DNA from: Streptomyces sp. yr375
Lineage (GTDB): Bacteria > Actinomycetota > Actinomycetes > Streptomycetales > Streptomycetaceae
Length of the DNA stretch: 51,892 nucleotides
Direction of reading: 5' to 3'
Assembly: GCF_900110755.1 (NCBI RefSeq)
Contig: NZ_FOFF01000056.1
Span: forward strand, 1 to 51,892
Each line of letters opens with the position of its first letter. The stretch's first letter is position 1. The notes beneath the pieces were generated by a model. That model ran no database searches, had not been told where the DNA came from, and saw only the letters and a list, made by a program, of their open reading frames with translations. Shown piece after piece: positions 30,605 to 38,779 of the stretch. Made by a program: the position numbers and the translations under genes.

Positions 30605-33600
30605 CTACTCGGCCGCGGGCCGTGCCGTGACCGTCGTATGGAAGGCGTCCGGCTGGGTGGTCGGCTGTCCGTTGACCGTGAGGTGGGTGGTGAGGGTGAT
30701 GCGGCCGGGGACCTGGTTGGTCTGGGCGATGAAGGCCAGGATGTGGGAGGCGCCGGGGGGCAGGGGCGCGGTGGGCTTCCAGGTGAGTTCGGTGGCGGCC
30801 GGTCTGGCGGTGATCTCGGCGCCGATCGCCTGGCCGGGTGGGACGGTGACCTGGGTGTTCTCGCCGCGGACGGTCACGGTGAAGGCGACCGAGGCGTCCG
30901 AGGGGCCGTCGTTGACGAGGGACCAGAGGTAGGACACCTGGTCGCCGGCCGTGCAGGTGGTGGGGGCGCCGGTCGGGGTGGGCGTGACCTGGGCGACGCG
31001 TCCGACGGTGACGGAGCCGGTCGCGGTCCGGGTGGCGTCCGGGTTCTGGCCGCTCACGGTGGCGGTCGCCGACCGCGCGCCGACGGCCGCGTCGGCGGCG
31101 ACCGCGACCTTCGCCGTCACCTGGGTGGCGTGGCCCGCGCCGAGCACCCGGGCCACGTCGATCACCCACCGCTTCGGGTGGTCGTCGATGATCTGGAACC
31201 CGGCCGGGACCGTCCCCGCGGTGGCGCTGAGCAGGGTGCAGCCGTCGAGGGCCGGCACGGACAGCGTCAGGGCCGAACAGCTCGACGGGCCCGCGGAGTT
31301 GTCGACGTCCCAGACGAGCTGGGCGTCCGTCCCGGCGACGACCGGGTCCGGGAGGGACGGCTGCGGCAGGACGCCGAGCACCGCCTTCCGCGTGATCTCC
31401 ACCGTCACCGGCGCGGTCCGCACCCGCTCGGGCTCTCCCTCCCACACCGGCGCGGCCGTGAAGGTGACCGGGCCCGCGCCGAGGTCGTCGTCGGCCCGCC
31501 AGGAGACCTGGACGGTGACCGGCTTGGCGGACGCGGGGTCGACGGGGACCAGGTGCCGGCCGTCGTCGCGCACGTGGACCTCGTGGCCGTCCACCGCGAG
31601 GGCGGTGACGACGACCTTATTGGGCACGTCGACGACGAGGAACGTGCCCTGCAACGGGCCCGGGGCCACCCGGGACACCGTCCAGGTCAGGGTGGCGGGC
31701 GCGCCCGCGTCCACGGTCGCCGGGTTGCCCGCGGCGGCGGTCACGGCGAGGCTCGCCCCGGAGACCGCCATACGGTGGCAGGCGACTCCGGCCAGGGTCC
31801 GGCCCTGGTACGACACCTCGGCCTGGACCCCGACCGCGCCGGGCCGGGGCGCGTCGAGCGTGCCGGTGACCGTGACGGCCTCCGGGTAGACGGTGCCGGC
31901 CGGCACCCGGGAGAAGGTCACGGTGTTCCCGTCGGCGGTGCCCGACGGTGACGTCACCTTGGGCCCGGTCAGCTCCTTGGGCACGTCGACGACGATCTTG
32001 ACGTCACTGGCGTCCCCGCCCTCGTTCGACAGGCTCCAGGAGAACTCCGCCTGCTTTCCGATGACGACCGGAACGCCGTAGAGCACGGGCCGCGCGATCA
32101 GCGCCGGGCGCTCGGTGATCTCGGCGCGGGGCTTCTCCCCGACGGGGGCGTCGTTGGCGTTGGCGGCCCTGACGGTGGCGGCGGTGGGGCCCAGTCGCCG
32201 ACCGCCCTGGTCGGGGCGGATCTGGTAGGTGACGATCGCGACGGCGGTCGACTTCCCCTTCAACGTGCCCAGTTTCCACAGCAGTTCGCCGTTCGCCTCG
32301 GTGGTCTGCGGCGCGGAGCTGTGCAGCAGGACCTGCTCCGAGGGCGGTGCCGTCATCGACAGCCGGACGTCGGTGGCGTCGACGTCGGTCGTGTTGCGGA
32401 CCGTCCACACATAGGTGCCGTACGCGTTGGCGGCCACCTTGCCGACGATCTTCCCGGTCAGTTCCAGCGTCGTCCGCAGGGTGGCGGTCACGCTGTCCCG
32501 TACGGCCTTCCCGGCGTCGTCGGCGGTGATCTCGACGGTGGTGGTGAGGTCGCCGATGAGGTCCTTGGGCGTCCTGCCCCGCACGGCCAGCTTGAGCGTG
32601 GCGCCCTTCGCGAGGTCGGGGACGTCGGCGGCCATCCGGGACGGGATCTCCCTGGTGTACGCCAGCGGCTTGGCGTCCGCGGTGAGGGTGACGTGCTCCA
32701 GGCCCTTCGGCAGGGTCACCCGCAGCTTCGTCTTCCGCGCGGGGGAGGGGCCGTCGTTGGTCAGCGCCCACTCGAACGCGACGTCCTTGCCGGGCTGGAG
32801 CCGCTCGGGGGTGGCCTTGCCCCGGGGCAGCCGCAGGGCCGTCTTGCGGCGGGGCTTGACGGTGAGCTTGTGCGGGACGGCGACGGCGTTGCCGGCGACC
32901 GCGGTGCCAGTGACGGTCAGGGAAGCGGGTGGATCGTCGGACACCTGGACGGTGATCTCGACCTTCGCCTCCTTGTCCGGGCCCAGCGAACCGGGCCGGA
33001 ACAGGACGCTCCGCTTACCGAGCACCTTGGCCGAGCCCTTGGCCGACGCCTTGGCCGAGGTCTTCGCTGACCCCTTGGCCCCCTTGGCCGGCTTCGCCTT
33101 GGTGATCGTCAGCCCGCTCGGGACGATCACGGTGACGGCCGGTGACTTGGCCTTGTTCTTCCCGCCCGTGTTCTTGAGGGTCCAGGTCATGACGACCCCG
33201 GAACCGGCCGCCGGCTTGTCGACGTCGGCGCTCGCGTCGAGCCGGAGGGTGGTGAACTTGTTCTTCGGCTTCTTCCGCTTGGGCTTGCGGTTGTTCTTCT
33301 TCGACTGCGACGAGTTGCCGCCGCCGGGCAGGCTGAACAGTTTGAACAGCGCGAACAACCCGCCGAGCAGGGCTTTGCCGATGTCCTCCCAGAGGTCGGA
33401 GTCGTCGTCGGACTCCCACTTGTCGCCGTCGTCCCTGACCTGCGCGGCGACGCTCAACGGCGGGGTCGGGTCGGCGATGTTGCCCGCCGTGACCTCGGCG
33501 GTCGCGGTGAGCTCGCCCTTGGCGTCGGCGGCCGTCCGGGTCATCAACGGGACGGTCCAGCCGTCCTCCTGCGGCTCCAGGTCGACCGTCTTGAACCGGT

Positions 33601-34863
33601 ACCTGCCACCGCCGAGATCGACGATCGCGCCCTTGTCCACCGCGCTCTTGTGCTTGGGGTGCAGGGTCGTGCCGGTCGGCAACTGCACGGTCAGTTGGAT
33701 GCCGGTGGCCTTGGCCGGGCCGTCGTTGTCCACCCGCCACTGGAAGGCCAGGTCGCTGCCGGGGCGGACGGCGGCCGGATAGACGTAACCCTCCTGGAGC
33801 GTGACGTCCGCGTCGGTCGCCGGGGCGAGCGCCAGCAGGGTCGGCGAGGCACCGCCGACGCACGGCCCCTGCACCGGCGTCCCGAAGCCGACGTTCTTCA
33901 GGACGTAGGACTTGCCGGTGACGAGCGAGTCGCCCGGGAACACCGCGTTCACGTCACTGGGCGCGCCGCCCGGCCGGTCCCCGGCGAGGAAACGCACGGC
34001 TTCCGGCTGTACGGCGTCCTGCCGCACGGCGTCCGCCTTGCCGAGGAAGGCGTAGTGCCCGGCGGCGATCGCCGCGACCTTGGGCTCGCTGATGAGAAGC
34101 GGCCCGCCCTGCGTGGACACGCCGACGCCCCACGCGTACGCGTGACCGCCCTCCGTCAGGGCCATGCCGAGCCGTCGGTACGCCGAGACGGCGCGCACCT
34201 TGGCGTCGAGGACCTCCTGCGGCGGCTTCAGGAGCTGGTCGCCGGGGTCCTTGCGCCAGCTCACGAGACGGTTCTTCGAGGTCCGGATCAGCGCGTGCTC
34301 CTGCCCGGTGGCGACCTCCACGGCGGGTTCGTCGACGGTCGCGCCGTACAGGAGGCGCGCCCTTCCCCCCCCCCGTCCCAGTCGCCCCACCAGAAGACGG
34401 CGCCCGAGACGACGGCCACCAGATGGTCCGGACCGGCGGCGATCGCCGGCGCGGTGCCGTCCCTGACCTCCTGCGGCATGCACCGCTCGAGCATCTCGGG
34501 CAGCCCCGCCCGCCCCCACACGATCACCTTGCCGGTGCTGCTGAGCGCGGCGGCGAAGTCCGGTCCCCCGGCCGCGACGGCCACGATCTTCCCCTGCTCC
34601 CGCACGGGAAACCGCTGGACGACCTGCTTCGTGTCCCACTCGACGACCCGGCCGTGCCGCACCGCGATGTTCCAGTTCTCGTCCGCACAGGCAAGACCGG
34701 TGACCCCGCCCCGGGTGATCTCCGGAGGAACCCAGGTATGGGTACCCCGCATCACCACCCGCCCGGGACGCAACGGCACGGACACGGGGAGAGGGACGAC
34801 TTCGTCGACGCCGGCCCCTTTGGACTTTTTGAACCCCTTGGACACCCTGGAAACCTTGGACAC
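30605..34863 (-). pseudogene. giant RCC1-propeller/Ig-like repeat protein, frameshifted at a poly-G tract
   Basis: GTG 34863 (GAGGG upstream) opens a frame with RCC1-type beta-propeller repeats (AVAAGGPDFAAALSSTGKV, then AIAAGPDHLVAVVSGAVFWWG). At a run of ten C (34365-34374; G on the coding strand) the frame changes. The same propeller continues in another frame (EVATGQEHALIRTSKNRLV), followed by about 1000 residues of repeated Ig-like/DUF11 domains (each with a WTLKNTGG- or WSLVNDGPSD-like core) and a Lys/Ser/Ala-rich segment (about 34290-33000). The restored product would have about 1416 residues, with no signal peptide or membrane helix seen. Eight or eleven G would restore the frame, so this may be an assembly error, a pseudogene or slippage control. 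Function is unknown; surface binding or scaffolding is a guess. Confidence 0.75.
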
Positions 34864-34987
34864 AGCCAACCCTCACGTCCGCCGTTGGATGATCTCGGAA
34901 CTGTTCAGGATGGCCCGGTGCGGGGGCAGGGCGACGGGGGACACGGAGGGCGCCACACCGATGGACCACCGGCGGACTATCGGCCGA

Positions 34988-35494
34988 CTACCGGCTGACG
35001 AGCTCGTCGGCGACCCATCGTGCGACGTCGGCGGGGTACGGCGCCGGCAGGCCGAGGACGACGTGCCGGAACCCGGCGCCGGTCGCCTCGGCGATCGCGG
35101 CGCGGGCGCTGCCGGGCCGGTCGTAGGAGACGGGGAGGTGGATGGAGCGGGTGACGGCGGCCGGGTCGCGGCCGATCTCGGCGCAGTAGCGGTCCAGCAG
35201 GGCGCTGCGGCGGACGACGTCGTCGAGGTCGCCGCCCGGGATGTTCCACAGGTCGGCGTGTTCGGCGGCCACGCGGAGCGTCGCGGCCGAGCGTCCGCCG
35301 ACGACGACCGGCGGGTGGGGGCGCTGGACGGGCTTGGGGTTGCCGAACGCGCCGGTGAGGTGGTGGTGGATGCCGTGGAAGTCGAAGGGCTGGTCGGCGG
35401 TCCACAGACGGCGGATCACCGTGAGAGCCTCGGCGAGGCTCTCGACGGCGTGGGTGGTGTCGTGGAAGGGCAGCCCGTGCGCCGCCTGCCATGG
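34988..35494 (-). pseudogene. LLM-class (F420/FMN-dependent) oxidoreductase, C-terminal fragment
   Basis: About 168 residues match the C-terminal half of luciferase-like monooxygenases: FHDTTHAVESLAEALTVIRRLW, then FDFHGIHHHLTGAFGNPKPVQ, then PPVVVGGRSAATLRVAAEHADLWN (each cited in parts of 20 or fewer in the original). The N-terminal approximately 130 residues with the cofactor-binding front of the barrel are missing. The homologous part begins abruptly at about 35494, preceded by unrelated codons, so the gene was cut by a deletion whose other side is the WYL-regulator relic. It ends normally at 34988. It is not expected to be functional. Confidence 0.8.
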
Positions 35495-35552
35495 GGGTGA
35501 TCTTGAAGCGGTGAGGGCCCGGCCCGTCACCCGGAATTATCCAACAGCATCG

Positions 35553-35995
35553 TCACCCGTCGCCGGCCCCCGCCCGGCCTGATGTGTCCGCCGGCCGGTA
35601 CCGGTCGAGCACGGCCGCCGCCGTCTCCGCGATCTCGCGGCGCAGCTCCTCGGGAGCCGGCACCTCGATGTCCGGCCCCAATGACAGCAGCATCGGCACC
35701 GCCGACTCGACCGACTCCAGCCGTACCGTCCGCACCGGGCAGCCCGGCCAGGCACAGGGACTCGGCCTCGTCGGCGTTCAGTCCGGTGAGCCGGGTCCGG
35801 TAGCCGCCGAGCAGCTCGTAACCGCCGCGGTGCCCGGCGTCCCCGTACACGGGAATGCCCGCGCCGCTCAGTGAGTCGATGTCCCGGTAGACAGTCCGGA
35901 CCGAGACACCCAGCTCCTCAGCGAGCTCACCGGCCGTCAGCCTGCCCCCGGTTCTGCAACAGGAGGACGAGGGAGAGGAGCCGGGCCGCGCGCAT
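35553..35995 (-). pseudogene. WYL/YafY-type transcriptional regulator relic
   Basis: ATG 35995 begins MRAARLLSLVLLLQNRG, the normal start of a YafY-like regulator. One extra G in the run at 35946-35950 shifts the frame, after which the helix-turn-helix continues as LTAGELAEELGVSVRTVYRD and IPVYGDAGHRGGYELL. Around LCLAGLPG the sequence jumps, in a further frame, to the C-terminal end TVRLESVESAVPMLLSLG and ELRREIAETAAAVLDRYR. About 170 residues, including the WYL ligand-binding domain, are gone. Two frameshifts and an internal deletion make it inactive. It lies back to front with the LLM fragment in a decayed region. Confidence 0.8.
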
Positions 35996-36386
35996 GAACC
36001 GATCATTCCAGGTCCGGGCCGGAGTCGGGTTCGGGCTTCGGCCCCTATCGACGTCCCTGAGCTGGAGGATTGCGATCACCCCATCACGAGCACGACGCGT
36101 CCCCTGCCGAACACCATGACCGCAACCAATCCGGGCGCGCACCCGACGGCTCTTCCCGGGCCGACGGGCCGGACACCCCATGACCTCGGACAGCCTCGAA
36201 ATTCGCCTCCGCGGCCTGGGCTTCCCTGCCCAGCGAGGACGCAGCTCGGCGGTCCGCCACCTCGTACTCCGAGCCCCAACGACACCACCGCCCGACTCGC
36301 CGACGAGGCCGGAGGAACCTGGAGACGGCATGCCCCCGGAGATCATGCACGGTGACCCGCGGTCAGCGGCGGATGGGGGAAGCCGG
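35996..36386. other. No recognisable gene
   Basis: About 390 bases between the regulator relic and the TetR gene. Several short open frames exist on both strands but none has a credible start, codon bias or family signature. Probably decayed sequence. Confidence 0.5.
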
Positions 36387-37016
36387 TCACGTACGACCTT
36401 CGTCGCCCCGCAGGTACGCCCCCGCACGCGCGGCGGCCGCTGCGGCCCCGGCGGCCTGGTCTGCGGCGGCTTCGTCGAGGCGGTCGGTGCTGGTCAGCAG
36501 GCGGTAGTAGAGGGGGGCGGAGACGGCACGGATCACCTCGTGGACATCGGTGCCCTCGGGCACCTCGCCCCGGTCGACGGCCTGCTGGACGCAGGGTGCC
36601 CACTCGTTGACGCGGATGTCGTAGAAGCGGTGCAGGGCCTCGGCTGTCTTCGCCTCGCAGGTGGCGGCGGCGATCACCGCCTTGAACAGCGCTCCTTGCC
36701 TCGGGTCGGCCAAGGTGCGCTGTACGAGCCGGGCGTTGGCGGTGAGATCACCGAGCAGCGAGCCGGTCTCGGTACGCGGCAGTGACTGCTCGGCCATGTC
36801 CACCAGCAGATCGGCCACCAGGCCGGTCACCGTGCCCCAGCGACGGTAGACGGTGGTCTTGCCCACCTCGGCCCGGCGCGCGATGTCGGCGAGGTCCAGA
36901 TGGGCGAAGCCGTGCTCCGCCAAGGCGTCCCCGGCCGCCTGCAGCACCGCCGACCGCACCCGCGCCGTGCGCCCTCCAGGACGGACGGTCCCCGGATCCG
37001 CACCCTCAAACCCCAT
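36387..37016 (-). CDS. TetR/AcrR-family transcriptional regulator
   Basis: A 209-residue repressor. The N-terminal helix-turn-helix (about 18-65) reads ALAEHGFAHLDLADIARRAEVGKTTVYRRW (cited in parts), with the typical VGKTTVYRRW recognition helix. The C-terminal part (NARLVQRTLADPRQGALFK, then EALHRFYDIRVNEW) resembles the ligand-binding domain with a C-terminal region common in Streptomyces TetR proteins. ATG 37016 starts just before the DNA-binding part. It is divergent from an aldo/keto reductase gene, which it probably represses; TAACG/CGTTA half-sites at 37033-37037 and 37071-37075 in the shared spacer could be part of the operator. Confidence 0.9.
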   Translation of the reverse strand: MGFEGADPGTVRPGGRTARVRSAVLQAAGDALAEHGFAHLDLADIARRAEVGKTTVYRRWGTVTGLVADLLVDMAEQSLPRTETGSLLGDLTANARLVQRTLADPRQGALFKAVIAAATCEAKTAEALHRFYDIRVNEWAPCVQQAVDRGEVPEGTDVHEVIRAVSAPLYYRLLTSTDRLDEAAADQAAGAAAAAARAGAYLRGDEGRT

Positions 37017-37123
37017 AACGGGACTCCAGTTTCGTTAATCACTCGCGCCTGCTACGTTGAGGCTCCACGCTAACGGTACTCCGAGCCCATTAGTTGGGTA
37101 CGGGCGGCGAGAGAGGAACAGCC

Positions 37124-38176
37124 ATGGAATACAGGCGGCTGGGCGCATCCGGCCTCAAGGTCCCCGCACTGAGCTTCGGCACCGGCACCTTCGGCGGCCA
37201 AGGGCCGCTGTTCGGCGCCTGGGGCACCACCGATGCGCAGGAAGCGCGCCGTCTCGTGGACATCTGCCTCGACGCCGGGATCACGATGTTCGACACCGCC
37301 GACGTCTATTCCGGCGGGGCCTCGGAGGAGGTGCTGGGCGAAGCGATCAAGGGCCGCAGGGACCAGGTGATCGTGTCCACCAAGGCCGGCCTGCCGATGG
37401 GTGACGGCCCAGGCGATGCGGGCTCCTCCCGTTCGCGTCTGATCACCGCGTGCGAGGACGCCCTGCGTCGGCTCGGCACCGACCATCTCGACCTGTTCCA
37501 GCTGCACGCCTTTGACGCCGGCACACCGGTCGAGGAGGTCCTGTCCACGCTCGACGATCTCGTACGAGCAGGGAAGGTCCGCTACCTCGGCATCTCCAAC
37601 TTCTCCGGCTGGCAGGCGATGAAGTCCCTCGCGAGCGCGGAAAAATACGGCCACCCGCGCTATGTCGCACACCAGGTCTACTACTCCCTCATCGGCCGCG
37701 ACTACGAATGGGAGCTGATGCCCCTCGGGCTCGATCAGGGCCTCGGAGCCCTCGCCTGGAGCCCCCTCGGCTGGGGACGGCTCACCGGCAAAGTCCGCCG
37801 CGGCCGGCCGCTACCGGCCAACAGCCGGCTGCACCACACCGCGGACCACGGCCCGCCGGTCGAGGACGACCACCTCTACCGCGTGGTCGACGCCCTCGAC
37901 GGGATCGCGCAGGAGACCGGCAAAAGCATTCCGCAGATCGCCATCAACTGGCTGTTGCAGCGACCGACCGTCTCCTCCGTCATCATCGGCGCCCGCGACG
38001 AGAACCAGCTTCGCCAGAACCTCGGTGCCGTCGGCTGGACACTCACGCCCGACCAGATGGCGAAACTCGATGCGGCGAGCGGCAAGACGGCGCCCTACCC
38101 GTACTTCCCCTACCAGCGCCAGGAAGGCTTCGCCCGCCTCAACCCACCAGTTGTCACGCCTCCGCCCGCCGCATGA
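37124..38176 (+). CDS. aldo/keto reductase
   Basis: A 350-residue NADPH-dependent oxidoreductase of the AKR superfamily, reducing aldehydes or ketones. The catalytic tetrad is visible: Asp57 and Tyr62 in FDTADVY, Lys87 in STKAG and His128 in QLHAFD. VRYLGISNFSGWQ and the C-terminal cofactor segment VSSVIIGARDENQL complete the barrel. ATG 37124 follows AGAGAGGA. It is divergent from a TetR gene that is its likely regulator. The six-base gap to the convergent DUF5994 gene leaves no room for a terminator. Confidence 0.93.
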   Translation: MEYRRLGASGLKVPALSFGTGTFGGQGPLFGAWGTTDAQEARRLVDICLDAGITMFDTADVYSGGASEEVLGEAIKGRRDQVIVSTKAGLPMGDGPGDAGSSRSRLITACEDALRRLGTDHLDLFQLHAFDAGTPVEEVLSTLDDLVRAGKVRYLGISNFSGWQAMKSLASAEKYGHPRYVAHQVYYSLIGRDYEWELMPLGLDQGLGALAWSPLGWGRLTGKVRRGRPLPANSRLHHTADHGPPVEDDHLYRVVDALDGIAQETGKSIPQIAINWLLQRPTVSSVIIGARDENQLRQNLGAVGWTLTPDQMAKLDAASGKTAPYPYFPYQRQEGFARLNPPVVTPPPAA

Positions 38177-38182
38177 CTTCCG

Positions 38183-38587
38183 TCAGTGGGTGTGGTCGTC
38201 CGCCGCCGCTGTCATCAGGGGGTGTGCGGTCTGTTCGGTGGTGTCGGGTGGGATGACCAGGAGGTCCCAGCGGCCGCGGCCGGGGGCGAGTAGGACGACG
38301 GTGTCCGGGGCGGTGGCCGTCACGTTGCGAGACAGTCGTACGACCTGGTTGCAGACGAGGATCCGGCCGGGGGCGGCCGACCACTTCGACCCGTTGACGC
38401 CGACCCGGGTGATGTGACCCCAGGCGGGCGGCAACCCGCCCAGCAGGGCGGGGAGTTCGGCGAGCAGGTCGTAGGAACGGGGCCACCACGCGCCGTCGAT
38501 GGGGCGGGGCATCGAGCGGTGGGGGGCCAGGGTCAGGCGCAGGAGCGGGAGGGAGGGCGGCGGCGGGGGCTGGAGTGCGGTGGTCAT
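38183..38587 (-). CDS. DUF5994 family protein
   Basis: A 134-residue protein of unknown function found widely in Streptomyces. Recognisable features are the early segment RLTLAPHRSMPRPIDGAWWP, the motif SYDLLAELPALL, and WSAAPGRILVCNQVVRLS followed by a strand ending GRWDLLVIPPDT. There is no signal peptide or catalytic motif. ATG 38587 is kept. DUF5994 genes often accompany STAS-domain or SpoIIE-type regulators, and here the upstream neighbour in the same direction is a SpoIIE phosphatase 192 bases away. Whether they work together is not known. Confidence 0.8.
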   Translation of the reverse strand: MTTALQPPPPPSLPLLRLTLAPHRSMPRPIDGAWWPRSYDLLAELPALLGGLPPAWGHITRVGVNGSKWSAAPGRILVCNQVVRLSRNVTATAPDTVVLLAPGRGRWDLLVIPPDTTEQTAHPLMTAAADDHTH

Positions 38588-38779
38588 GTCTGCTCCGTAA
38601 GGGGCCGCGAGCGGGCCGTAAGGGGAGACGGAAGTGAGCAGGTCGCAGGCCTGGGCGGGCTGTTTTCCAGTCGCACGGAGCGAGGACGAGACCGGTCAGG
38701 ACGCCGGTGTACGAAGGATCCTCGTGCCCTCACCGTACTCCCCCGCCCTCCCCGGCTACTGCGCGTGACCGGGCGGCCG

